In this document: one piece after another, positions 18,352 through 26,599 of the stretch
Layout: every line of letters starts with the position of its first letter
Position numbering within the stretch: position 1 is the first letter of the stretch
Source: Bog-473 sp963763575
GTDB lineage: Bacteria > Actinomycetota > Acidimicrobiia > Acidimicrobiales > RAAP-2
DNA length: 64,000 nucleotides
NCBI GenBank assembly: GCA_963763575.1
Contig: CAVXPD010000017.1
Coordinates: 175,608-239,607, forward strand
Direction: 5' to 3'
The notes under the pieces: model-generated
Seen by the model: the letters and a program-made list of their open reading frames with translations, nothing else
Database searches by the model: none
What the model was told of the DNA's origin: nothing
Translations under genes and position numbers: made by a program

Positions 18352-20820
18352 ATGTGTGCTTCGCAGGCGGCAGCGGCGCCCGGAGCTCCCGATTTCAGGG
18401 CCCTCTTCGAGTCGGTGCCGGGACTGTATCTCGTGCTCGACCCGGATCTCCTGATCGTCGCGGCGAGCGACGCGTATCTCGCGGCCACCATGACCGAGCG
18501 GGACGCGGTCATCGGGCGAGGCATCTTCGACGTCTTCCCGGACAATCCCGACGACCCCGAAAACGAGGGCGTGCGGAACCTGAAGGCCTCCTTGACCCGG
18601 GTGGTGCGAGAGCGGGTTCCAGACTCCATGTCGGTCCAGAAGTACGACGTCCAGCGGCCAGACGCCGACGGCGGCGGCTTCGAGGAACGCTTCTGGAGCC
18701 CGTGCAACTCGCCGGTGCTCCACGCCGACGGCTCGGTCGCCTACGTCATCCATCAGGTGGAGGACGTCACGGACCTCATCCGGCTCGAACAGGAACGGGA
18801 CCGAGCGCGAAGCCTGGGGCGGTCGGAGGGGTCCGGCTGGATGAGCCCGTCGCAGGCCCGCCTCGACGCGATGGAGGCGCAGGTCGTCCGCCGGGCCCGT
18901 GAGGTGGCCGACGCCGGACGCCTCCTCAAGGAGGCGAACGCGGAGCTCGAGGTCCTTTACGCGCGCTCCCAGGAGCTCGACCGCCTCAAGTCGCAGTTCT
19001 TCTCCAACGTCAGCCACGAACTGCGCAACCCCCTCACCCTCATCCTCGGCCCCGCCGAGCGCTCGCTGAGCGAGGTGCCCGAAGGCGACCCGCGTCGGCG
19101 CGACCTCGAGGTCATCCTGCGCAACGCACGCGTCCTGTTGACCCAGGTCAACGACCTGCTCGACACGTCCAGGATCGAAGCGGCCCGTCTGGACCTCGAG
19201 TACGCCGAGCTCGACCTGGCGTATCTCGTTCGCATCGTGGCCAACAGCTTCGAGACCCTGGCGCTCGATCGCAAGGTGCGATTCCTCGTCGCGGTGCCGG
19301 ACGGCGAGGTTGCTGCGCAGGTCGACCCGGGCCGCATCCAGCAGGTTCTGTTGAACCTGCTGTCCAACGCGTTCAAGTTCACGCCGTCGGCGGGAACGGT
19401 CCGCATAGAGTTGTCGGCGCTGGTCGACGCCGGGGTGGTCCGCCTCGAGGTCGCCGACAGTGGCCCAGGCATCTCGCCCGAGCAGCGCGACGACGTCTTC
19501 GAACGGTTCCTGCAACTTGACAACCCGGTGGCGCCGCGCCTCAGCGGCACCGGCTTGGGGTTGCACATCGCGCGGGAACTTGTCCTGCTCCATCACGGGA
19601 CCATCGGCGTGGGTGACGCACCCGAGGGCGGCGCGCTCTTCGTCGTGGAGCTTCCCTCGCAGGCGCCACCGGGCACCGAGATCCGCGGCGGACGTGCGGC
19701 CGCTGCCGCGATCGTCACGCCGGTCGCGACCCTCCTCGACGGGTCCTCGGTCGACGCCCCGGCCACCGATGCCCGCCCCGCGGCGGACGCGGCGGACGGC
19801 GACGGGTCCGCTCTCGATCTCGAAGATTTCCCGAGTGTCCTGGTGATCGAGGACAACCCGGACATGAACCGCTTCGTCTGCGACGCGCTTGCATCGTCCT
19901 ACCAGGTGTACGCCGCCTTCGACGGGCGTCGTGGCTTCGAGGTCGCCCTTTCAGCGAAGCCGGACGTCATCGTCTGCGACTTCATGATTCCGGAGCTGAG
20001 CGGCGACGAGCTTGTGCGCGCCGTCCGCGCCGAGCCGAAGATCGACAACGTCCCCATCCTCATCCTCACGGCACGCAACGACTCGGCCGCGCGTATCGGC
20101 ATCTTGCGTGACGGCGCCAACGACTACCTGCTGAAGCCGTTCTTCCAGCCCGAGCTCCGGGCCCGCGTCGACAACCTGGTCAAGGTCAAGCAGTCCGAGG
20201 AGAACCTGCGCGCGCTCGACATGGCCACCGAGCGCGACCGCATCGCCCGCGACCTGCACGACCTCGTGATTCAGCGGGTGTTCGGCGCCGGAATGCGCCT
20301 GAGCTCAATGTACGCCACGGTCCCCGACGAGGCCGCCGAGCGGCTACGGGACGTCGTGGCAGAACTGGACAGTGTGATCAGCGACATCCGCACCACGATC
20401 TTCGACCTGCAGGCCCATGAGCCGCTCGCCCGCGGCGCCCGCGCCGGCGTGCTGAAGCTCACGGGGGACGCCGCAGAGCGGCTCGGCTTCGAGCCCCGCG
20501 TGCGCTTCAAGGGGCCTGTGGACACAGTCGTCGACGACGAGGCATGTGAGCAGCTGCTGGCTGTACTGCGCGAGTCCCTCTCCAACGTGATCCGCCACGC
20601 TGATGCCACGGCCGTCGAGGTCACGCTGAGTGCCGCCGGCGGCGATCTCGTGCTGATCGTGGGCGACGACGGTGTCGGGCCGCAGTCCGCGCCGGGGAGC
20701 GGGCGCGGGCTGCGCAACATGGAGGCGCGGGCCGCATCGCTGCTCGGCTCCTTCGAGGTCCGGGGCAACGAGCCCCGCGGCACCATCGTCGAGTGGCGGG
20801 TGCCGATGGGGGCCGACTGA
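18352..20820 (+). CDS. Hybrid sensor kinase with two transmitter modules (PAS-HisKA-HATPase-REC-HisKA_3-HATPase)
   Basis: 822 residues, no membrane helices, so a cytoplasmic sensor. Order: PAS-like domain (about 14-140), coiled-coil linker (about 150-215), HisKA with SHELRNPLTL (His222), HATPase with LLNLLSNAFKFTP and GTGLGLHIARELV, a receiver domain with VIVCDFMIP (Asp543) and LLKPF, then a NarL/DevS-type HisKA_3 with RDLHDLVIQRVFG (His636) and a second HATPase with LRESLSNVIRHADA and GRGLRNMEARA. The second module is of the DevS/DosT kind normally found alone. No cognate response regulator gene is adjacent. Start ATG... is GTG-free: the window shows ATG at 18352 behind a GGAGGA element. Confidence 0.9.
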   Translation: MCASQAAAAPGAPDFRALFESVPGLYLVLDPDLLIVAASDAYLAATMTERDAVIGRGIFDVFPDNPDDPENEGVRNLKASLTRVVRERVPDSMSVQKYDVQRPDADGGGFEERFWSPCNSPVLHADGSVAYVIHQVEDVTDLIRLEQERDRARSLGRSEGSGWMSPSQARLDAMEAQVVRRAREVADAGRLLKEANAELEVLYARSQELDRLKSQFFSNVSHELRNPLTLILGPAERSLSEVPEGDPRRRDLEVILRNARVLLTQVNDLLDTSRIEAARLDLEYAELDLAYLVRIVANSFETLALDRKVRFLVAVPDGEVAAQVDPGRIQQVLLNLLSNAFKFTPSAGTVRIELSALVDAGVVRLEVADSGPGISPEQRDDVFERFLQLDNPVAPRLSGTGLGLHIARELVLLHHGTIGVGDAPEGGALFVVELPSQAPPGTEIRGGRAAAAAIVTPVATLLDGSSVDAPATDARPAADAADGDGSALDLEDFPSVLVIEDNPDMNRFVCDALASSYQVYAAFDGRRGFEVALSAKPDVIVCDFMIPELSGDELVRAVRAEPKIDNVPILILTARNDSAARIGILRDGANDYLLKPFFQPELRARVDNLVKVKQSEENLRALDMATERDRIARDLHDLVIQRVFGAGMRLSSMYATVPDEAAERLRDVVAELDSVISDIRTTIFDLQAHEPLARGARAGVLKLTGDAAERLGFEPRVRFKGPVDTVVDDEACEQLLAVLRESLSNVIRHADATAVEVTLSAAGGDLVLIVGDDGVGPQSAPGSGRGLRNMEARAASLLGSFEVRGNEPRGTIVEWRVPMGAD

Positions 20821-20824
20821 CCGG

Positions 20825-20917
20825 CTACGCGGTCTTGAGACCGGAGCCCGTCTCGAGCAGGGTCTTCAGGCTGGCAAGAACGTGGGGCCAGCCCTCGGCG
20901 ACGGCCGTGACGATGTC
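20825..20917 (-). pseudogene. C-terminal remnant of an SRPBCC/AHSA1-type protein
   Basis: Thirty codons ending in a stop at 20825 read DIVTAVAEGWPHVLASLKTL and then a short tail, resembling the C-terminal helix of START-like SRPBCC proteins (the usual AEGWPxVLxxLKxLLE pattern). A TGA lies immediately upstream in frame, and the rest of the gene is absent. The break coincides with the start of a more AT-rich stretch, so it may mark an insertion or deletion edge. Confidence 0.45.
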
Positions 20918-21219
20918 TCAATGAACGACACATCCGGCAAGGCGATGGCACGTTGAGTGCGCTCGTTGAGCATTTAGGCACCCGTAGGACAGCCTCGGCT
21001 CTGCGATGCCCCACGGGCTCACGGCATGACCTTTGGCCCGCACTGGCCGGTGTCCCAATGGGCGGTCGATGACTAGTTGGGCCACCAATTGTTCCCGTAT
21101 TTGGATACGTAGTGCACGAATCCCGGCCTGTCGGGCGCTATCGGCAGACGTAGGACGTGAGGAATGAGGGTAGAGCGTGAGGACGAGGGTGGTCAGTCGA
21201 AAAACCAACCTCCACCGAA
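20918..21219. other. Gene-free stretch at the edge of an AT-richer region
   Basis: About 300 bp with no convincing gene. A minus-strand frame (segment IREQLVAQLVIDRPLGHRPV) looks faintly coding but I cannot place it in a family; it may be another remnant. No terminal inverted repeats or transposase motif were seen. Confidence 0.3.
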
Positions 21220-22116
21220 CTACTTTGACGAGGGTCGCCGTTTGCGGTGCTCTTGTAGTGACCCGACTAACGCGCCACCCGCGATACCAAGAAGCGCTCC
21301 CGATACAAAGATCAACTTCGAGTTCCTATCCTGGAGGGACAGATCGACACCATTTTCGGATGTGGCTCCAAATTCAGTCGATGAATTTTCGTGCCAGACC
21401 AGCAGGGAGTTGTTTGCGTCCGGTACCAACCCAGTATTCCACGTAAACCGTGATGCCCTGGGCACCGTCATCGTTATCAATGTTGGAACCGTTACGGCGT
21501 TGTCAACATAAGTGTGAATATTTCCGACGTAAAGTGAGATATCGGGGAGGTCCACCGCCGCGAACTCATCATTCGCGACGAGATTATAGGACATATCCGG
21601 AATAGCAATTCCGCCATGGGTCTCATGCCACCGAGCACCTCCTGAGAGATAACTTCCCTGTACCCTCATCCAGAGCATTGCTTGCTTTTGAGTTCCTGAC
21701 ACGCTGCAGTGAGCAGGACGGAAACATTTATCAGGGCCGCCAAAACTCTGAAGCGGCACAGTGATACGCACGATTACAGGGGTTGAGTGTGGCGAGAAGT
21801 CAGTCAAACTCGCATACAGATAAACCCCGTGAACGGACGGATCCGGCGTTATCCTGACACCGATATTGCTTGGCGTGTACTCGGAATCGAAGTCCACGGC
21901 CGAGATAGTTCCCGTCGTAGCGACGGGAGATGACTTTGGAAAGATATAGAAGGCTACGGCTCCACTCGCTACCGCCAATACGAAGAGTAGAGCGGCGGTA
22001 CTTACGCGACGTCCGTCGTTTCGGCGGTGATCGTTGGAGGCTGTCTCTTCGCTTGAGCCAGCCTCTTCATCGCCAGTGATCGATCGTTGCGCAAACAGCG
22101 TTTCTTGTGTGTCCAC
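21220..22116 (-). CDS. Hypothetical membrane-anchored protein
   Basis: 298 residues, family not recognised. It has an acidic/polar cytoplasmic N-terminus (about 1-38), a helix (STAALLFVLAVASGAVAFYI, about 39-60), an extended beta-rich segment of about 200 residues with two Cys (in DKCFRPAHCS) that could pair outside the cell, a C-terminal helix (LIFVSGALLGIAGGALVGSL) and a basic tail. This in-out-in layout suggests an extracytoplasmic beta domain held at both ends. Base composition is clearly more AT-rich than the flanking genes, which suggests foreign origin. ATG 22116 is used as the start. Confidence 0.6.
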   Translation of the reverse strand: MDTQETLFAQRSITGDEEAGSSEETASNDHRRNDGRRVSTAALLFVLAVASGAVAFYIFPKSSPVATTGTISAVDFDSEYTPSNIGVRITPDPSVHGVYLYASLTDFSPHSTPVIVRITVPLQSFGGPDKCFRPAHCSVSGTQKQAMLWMRVQGSYLSGGARWHETHGGIAIPDMSYNLVANDEFAAVDLPDISLYVGNIHTYVDNAVTVPTLITMTVPRASRFTWNTGLVPDANNSLLVWHENSSTEFGATSENGVDLSLQDRNSKLIFVSGALLGIAGGALVGSLQEHRKRRPSSK

Positions 22117-22805
22117 TCTGGGGCCCCCGATGTTTTGAAGTAAGGGTCCTGGCTAAACGCCTGCATGAGCCTGCACTAGCTCAGTTGCAGAAGGATGACA
22201 TACCCGTGACACTCATATCCATGGTGGCCCCGGCAGAATGGCCTTTTCCGCCGATCCGCTCGTGAACGCAAACACAATCCCCGCCACCACCCGGACTACG
22301 GTGAACCTTCGGTCTCGGTGGTTGGGGACGAGCGATCTGAAGCTCGCACCTACAACCGGAAGGCTCTGACGAGAGGTTGGGTCGGCCCTCGGGTCCTCAG
22401 CAGGAGGGTGACCGTGAGTCGGACCACACCACGCCCGACATCTTCGACGTCGAAGGCCGTCTTCGAGCGGGTTCGGCCGGTCGGACCTCGGCGGTCGATT
22501 CTTCCGTGCCGACCTCGGCGGCCCCCTCGGGGGTGGCGGTGCCACCTATAGGCCAGTCTGCGAGAGGGATCTGACTTGAGGATCACCGTTCGGGGTCGCG
22601 CCCGACCAGCCCAACTTCGCCGTGCAGCAAGACCTGGGTGGAGCCCCCGACCACCAATGATTCGGCGGCGCGTTCTGGGGAGGCCGTGAACGCAACCTGG
22701 ATATCGGGCAAAGGGTGCAGATCGTCGATTCGGCGCAGATCGCAACACGGCGCCGCGCCGGGCAAAATCTCTGAACTCGTCCCTGCCAGCGAGGAACATG
22801 AATTG
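22117..22805. other. Long non-coding or decayed region before the sigma-factor gene
   Basis: About 690 bp. Frames on both strands are poor. The minus frame ending at 22583 (segment LRRIDDLHPLPDIQVAF, tail VGLVGRDPER) has some coding character and may be the tail of a lost gene; family unknown. The plus frame of the sigma factor is open back to 22638 but lacks family sequence there. Confidence 0.35.
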
Positions 22806-23930
22806 GTGGATCCGTACACCGATGCCGACGTCATCGCCTGCTCGCTCAGGTCTCCGGCTTCGTTCGGCGAACTGTTCGACCGGCACGCCACGACGATGTT
22901 CCGGTATTTCGTGCGCAGGGTGGGCCCGCATGACGCCGACACACTGCTAGGGGAGCTCTTTCGCATCGCCTTCGAGAAACGGGCGAGTTTTGATACAGAC
23001 AGGGCGCAGGCGCGGCCGTGGCTTTACGGGATCGCGAGCAATCTCTTGGCCCGCCATCAACAAGCAGAGGCGCGCCGTCTCAAGGCGACAGCCGGGTTGG
23101 TGAACAGATCGGTCGCTGCATCCGACCCCTATTCCGAGATCGATGCTCGGCTCGACGCCTCGAAACTATGGGCCGATGTCGCAGCCGCGATCGTCACGCT
23201 CCCGAAAGAGGAACGAGACACCCTTCTGTTGTTCGCCTGGGAGGGCATGCCGTACGACCAGATTGCTGCTGCACTCGAGGTCCCGGTCGGCACGGTTCGT
23301 TCAAGGCTGAACCGAGCGCGTCGCCGGCTCCGCGAACTCGTAGGCGCCAGCGAAGAAGAACAGGCGACAGTCACACTTCGCCCCGATCGGGTCCTGCCCG
23401 TCGATGAGGGCGATCCTGGACTGTTCAAGCGTGAAAAGGAGCGACTTATGTCCACGATCGGAACTACGACACCTCAAGCCGAGGCATGGAGTCACACACC
23501 GGCGATGTACCCGCGCCTTACCTACGCGGACGAAGTCGCGGCGCTTGAGTACCTCACTCGCGTGTTCCAGTTCACCGAACGGCGCGAAGCCCGGATGGGC
23601 GGTGGCGATGACGACGAGGGAATGCTCGCCTGGCTCGAATTCGGCGACGGCGTGGTCATGATCGGCCGCGCCACCCCAGCGGCGCGAGACGTACACCATC
23701 TGTACAGTCCCGGCGACGTCGGCCACGCGACGGTGATGATCAACGTTGCGGTCAAGGACATCGACTCGCACTACGACCACGCCGTCGCCCAGGGCGCGAC
23801 GATCACGATGCCGATCCAGGACGCCTTCTACGGGTACCGACGTTACGAGGCGGACGATCTCGAAGGCCACCATTGGCACTTCAACGAGTCGCTTGAGATG
23901 ATCCGGGCGCGCGAACGAGACTCTGGTTGA
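22806..23930 (+). CDS. ECF sigma factor in one reading frame with a VOC (glyoxalase-fold) domain
   Basis: 375 residues from the GTG at 22806 (GAGGAA 8 nt upstream); an upstream GTG at 22638 is in frame but the extra sequence is not sigma-like. Residues 1-190 are an ECF sigma factor: region 2 FGELFDRHATTMFRYFVRRVG, the RPWLYGIASNLLARHQ block, and region 4 LPKEERDTLLLFAWEGMPYDQIAAALEVPVGTVRSRLNRARR (both shown in parts). From residue 215 the chain is a VOC protein of the PhnB/glyoxalase kind (LEYLTRVFQFTERRE ... GHATVMINVAVKDIDSHYDHA). No stop separates them, but ATG 23448 has a strong AAGGAG, so the VOC part may also, or only, be made separately. Two more VOC genes follow. Confidence 0.7.
   Translation: MDPYTDADVIACSLRSPASFGELFDRHATTMFRYFVRRVGPHDADTLLGELFRIAFEKRASFDTDRAQARPWLYGIASNLLARHQQAEARRLKATAGLVNRSVAASDPYSEIDARLDASKLWADVAAAIVTLPKEERDTLLLFAWEGMPYDQIAAALEVPVGTVRSRLNRARRRLRELVGASEEEQATVTLRPDRVLPVDEGDPGLFKREKERLMSTIGTTTPQAEAWSHTPAMYPRLTYADEVAALEYLTRVFQFTERREARMGGGDDDEGMLAWLEFGDGVVMIGRATPAARDVHHLYSPGDVGHATVMINVAVKDIDSHYDHAVAQGATITMPIQDAFYGYRRYEADDLEGHHWHFNESLEMIRARERDSG
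23436..23450 (+). promoter_or_regulatory. Internal Shine-Dalgarno and ATG inside the sigma-VOC frame
   Basis: AAGGAG (23436-23441), 6 nt, ATG (23448-23450), in the same frame as the sigma factor. This is a better ribosome site than the one at the sigma start and decides whether the VOC domain is an independent protein. Confidence 0.6.
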
Positions 23931-23956
23931 CGCGTCGCCGCGCCCTCTTGTATGAT
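23927..23956 (+). promoter_or_regulatory. Sigma-A-like promoter for the downstream VOC gene
   Basis: TTGACG (23927-23932), 18 bp, TATGAT (23951-23956). The -35 box overlaps the stop codon of the sigma-VOC frame. It would give a leader of about 95 nt before the gene starting at 24059. Confidence 0.5.
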
Positions 23957-24058
23957 GCGAGGAGTTGTCGACAAGGATCGAAGCGAGGAGCAACAGAAGC
24001 CACGCACGTGAGGAGGACCGGATATAACAGGGGAAACGACGTCGCAAAGGAGGAGTCG

Positions 24059-24463
24059 ATGACTGAAATGCCGCAAGTGCCCGACATGCGCCTGGAACTC
24101 GTACCGATCCCGGTATCCGATGTCGATCGGGCCAAGACGTTCTACGAGCAGGTTGGCTTTGGGAACCTGCACGACACCCAGGTCACCGACACGATGCGAG
24201 TCGTACAGTTGACCCCGCCGGGATCGAGCTGCGCCATCGTCTTCGGGACAGGGATGGGCCCGATCAACGACATGGCCCCTGGCTCGATCAAGGGTCTTCA
24301 TCTTGTGGTGGCCGATATGACGGCGACCCGGACGGCCATGACGGAGCGTGGCGTCGAACTCAGCGATATCGACGATATGGGCGGGGTCCTCTACTCGTAC
24401 TTCACCGATCCTGATGGAAACATGTGGGCTCTGCAGCAATGGCCGTCCGATTACCAGCCCTAA
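24059..24463 (+). CDS. VOC family (glyoxalase-fold) protein
   Basis: 134 residues, one VOC module with two beta-alpha-beta-beta-beta units: LVPIPVSDVDRAKTFYEQVGF opens the first and LHLVVADMTATRTAMTERGV the second, ending FTDPDGNMWALQQWP. ATG 24059 is chosen for its excellent AAAGGAGGAG site. The Glu/His metal ligands of true glyoxalase I are not clearly all present, so enzymatic role is open; such proteins bind metals or antibiotics or degrade small molecules. It follows the sigma-VOC gene with its own promoter. Confidence 0.8.
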   Translation: MTEMPQVPDMRLELVPIPVSDVDRAKTFYEQVGFGNLHDTQVTDTMRVVQLTPPGSSCAIVFGTGMGPINDMAPGSIKGLHLVVADMTATRTAMTERGVELSDIDDMGGVLYSYFTDPDGNMWALQQWPSDYQP

Positions 24464-24576
24464 TCGGGGCTCAGCGACCAGCGAACCTGTCCCAGTGTTC
24501 GGCGGGTGTGGGTGCCCAGATCGACAGTTTTGACACGATCAACGGCCGACCAACGTCGGACTTTAGGCTCTCATTT

Positions 24577-25068
24577 ATGGCCGTGGAATGCGTGTGCTGC
24601 TCAAGGTCGGTCGATTGGTGGGTGCGGCTGCGCTCGCATCCCGACCTGCCGATCTGCCACGACTGCCTCGGCGGTCTGAACGGACAGCGAGACGGTCAGC
24701 TGCAGCTCATCGCCAACACCTGGTTGGTTGCGGGATTCGAGCCCGTCTTCAAGGTCGCCGATGTTTCGACCTCGGTTGCCTGGTTCAGACGGGCAGGTTT
24801 CGAGGTTTCGTTCCACGATGACACCTACGCGTTCGCGCATCGGGATCGAGACCTGACGATTCACCTAGCCCAGACAACGGAGGATGAGGCGGCCGGTCAC
24901 GGAGTTCTCTACATCCACTGCCAGGACGCCGACCGGGTGGCCGAGGGGTGGAGGCAAACCGGAATCGACGTGGTCGGCCCACACGACGAGGACTATGGCA
25001 AGCGGGAAGGTTTTGTCAGCGATCCCGACGGGAACGTCATTCGCTTCGGTAGCCCTATTCGCCGATGA
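24577..25068 (+). CDS. VOC protein with N-terminal zinc-ribbon-like segment
   Basis: 163 residues from the ATG at 24577. The first 45 residues hold VECVCCSRS and LPICHDCLGGL, two C-x2-C pairs that could bind zinc. Then a VOC domain: FEPVFKVADVSTSVAWFRRAGF, HGVLYIHCQDADRVAEGW and VSDPDGNVIRFGSP. The combination suggests a regulated or DNA/RNA-associated small-molecule binding protein, but this is inference. An upstream in-frame start at 24424 would add sequence overlapping the previous gene and is not supported. Confidence 0.65.
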   Translation: MAVECVCCSRSVDWWVRLRSHPDLPICHDCLGGLNGQRDGQLQLIANTWLVAGFEPVFKVADVSTSVAWFRRAGFEVSFHDDTYAFAHRDRDLTIHLAQTTEDEAAGHGVLYIHCQDADRVAEGWRQTGIDVVGPHDEDYGKREGFVSDPDGNVIRFGSPIRR

Positions 25069-25277
25069 CTCTCTCGGGGGAGGCCCTTGCCGCGGCAGCC
25101 CGGGTTGTCGCACCGATCGACGACCTCACCTGCCTCGACGAGACACCCGCATTCGGCACAACGGATCTCCTTGAGGGTGCATCCTGCCGCCGTTCGACAC
25201 GGAGCGGCGATGCCAGCGTCGCGTCGTCTCGGCGATTCTTTGCGAGGCGTGCCCACCCTTGAGCTTCGTCCGTTCAC
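24993..25277 (-). CDS. Possible small zinc-ribbon protein, antisense to the end of the VOC gene
   Basis: The minus frame contains IRCAECGCLVEAGEVVDRCD followed by NPGCRGKGLP, a C-x2-C ... C-x4-C pattern common in short actinobacterial zinc-ribbon proteins. The N-terminal 35 residues before it do not look coding, and an ATG just upstream (about 25181) is in a different frame, so a frameshift may have separated the start. The C-terminal half overlaps the VOC gene antisense. Weak call. Confidence 0.3.
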   Translation of the reverse strand: MNGRSSRVGTPRKESPRRRDAGIAAPCRTAAGCTLKEIRCAECGCLVEAGEVVDRCDNPGCRGKGLPRESHRRIGLPKRMTFPSGSLTKPSRLP

Positions 25278-25651
25278 GCGGGAAGAACTCTCGCTCTTCG
25301 AACCGTGGTTCCAAGACGCTGAAACTCGACACTCGCTCGGGGGGCCGGATTGCCCGAGACAACTGCTCGGCCTGGGCGACCGTCCCCTCGGTGAGTTCCG
25401 TTGGGGCGATGGATGCAGGCCGTTACCGCTGGCTGGCGTGGGATGACGACGTGTGCCGGTGGGCTACATCGACTGTGGAACATTCGACCGGTGGACGACT
25501 TGGGACGGGAACCAAGTCCTCGAGGTTGTCGACGTGCCCTCCGGGGGACTGGCCTTGACCGTGCGTGGCCTGCCCGGGGGCGGCCCGATTCACCCACCAA
25601 GACACCGAGCCCGATTTCGAGGGGATGGTGAACTTCGTCAGAATGCGATGA
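25249..25651 (+). pseudogene. Decayed GNAT N-acetyltransferase
   Basis: Three frames together read like one GNAT protein: from GTG 25249 TLELRPFTREELSLFEPWF, then in the next frame AGRYRWLAWDDDV (about 25415-25450), then VGYIDCGTFDRWTTWDGN and VPSGGLALTV (from 25456), and last EPDFEGMVNFVRMR-stop at 25651. The acetyl-CoA loop (R/Q-x2-G-x-G/A) that should lie between the third and last pieces is missing, so there is a real internal deletion besides shifts. Non-functional. Confidence 0.6.
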
Positions 25652-25797
25652 TTCGCAATCGCTTTCTGTGGAAGCGACTATCCCCGACCACCAATGGGTC
25701 TGAGCCCGGTCACATAACCTCGGCTCACCGGACGGACTCGGATGCGAAGAGCGCCGCGGCAAGGCGGCCATTGTCGCTCCACAGTGCCGGAACGGAG

Positions 25798-26280
25798 CTA
25801 GAAACGCTCGCCCAGCGGGTAGTTCAGCTGCGCCACCACATCATCGAGCGAGCCGCTGGTCTCCCCTCGACTCTCCATCTGGGCCCAGCGGAGGATCGAC
25901 GCCTCGTGATGGACCATGGACTGGAGGACATCGGCGTCTTGGAGGTCGCCCACCTCGGCGATGGCCTCGAACCGCTGCAAGAAGTCGCTCACCACCGGGA
26001 CATTGAGGGACATGAATTCCTGCCAGGAGGAGTCCCGGTATGCGGCGATTGCCAGCTCAAGCAGACTGAGATCTGCGTCCTCGGCAAGGGACACCGCGTG
26101 CTTGTAGAGGAGAGGGCGTAGGCGGGCCTTCGTTTCGCTCTCCAGTTGGAGCAAAGTCCCAAAGTGGTACCGGTCCCGGGGGGTCTTGGCCTCCTGGACG
26201 AGGGCAAGAAAAAGCGACTCACCCACGATCTCGCTCTCGTAGAGTTCCCGGGTGCACGCTGGATACTCGAGGTCTGCCAT
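25798..26280 (-). CDS. Conserved hypothetical helical protein, possibly ferritin-like
   Basis: 160 residues from ATG 26280, which has GGAGG upstream; the longer frame upstream is not used. Almost entirely helical, with YESEIVGESLFLALVQEAK, YHFGTLLQLESETKARLR and SMVHHEASILRWAQ, where Glu and His spaced along helices recall ferritin-like four-helix bundles (E-x6-Y/H type ligands). No assigned function; fold is inference. It stands alone and converges on the GNAT remnant. Confidence 0.55.
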   Translation of the reverse strand: MADLEYPACTRELYESEIVGESLFLALVQEAKTPRDRYHFGTLLQLESETKARLRPLLYKHAVSLAEDADLSLLELAIAAYRDSSWQEFMSLNVPVVSDFLQRFEAIAEVGDLQDADVLQSMVHHEASILRWAQMESRGETSGSLDDVVAQLNYPLGERF

Positions 26281-26340
26281 CACGAGCCTCCTTGCGGGCG
26301 AACATAGCATCGGCCAGACCCCCATTGAAGGTTCGTAAAC

Positions 26341-26420
26341 GGTGTCGACGGAGCTCCGCTCACTCCGGAGGTTCCATAGGAGGTGTCGACGGAGCTCCGC
26401 TCACTCCGGAGGTTCCATAG
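26341..26420. repeat. Tandem 41-bp direct repeat, two copies
   Basis: A 39-bp sequence beginning GGTGTCGACGGAGCTCCGCT and ending GGTTCCATAG occurs at 26341-26379 and identically at 26382-26420. Each copy contains the palindromes GGAGCTCC and CTCCGGAG, so each can fold on itself. It sits about 60 bp upstream of the start codon of the minus-strand helical protein gene. Confidence 0.9.
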
Positions 26421-26599
26421 AGTCCACGAACTGTCGCCGAGCCAACTCTGGCGTATCTCGTGGGCACTGACCCGAACTGTGTCCGTGACATCAGAGAGCA
26501 TCATTGTGCAATACGGGCACAAATGCCGGATCGCCTCCAATCACCGGGTCGGCGTCACTTATCTGGGGCAAAATCTGGGCTCGTGCCGGATGAAGTGCG

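Noticed and set aside
22213..22931. Minus-strand frames before the sigma factor
   Set aside because: No family sequence and they conflict with the sigma region 2 coding at the right end.
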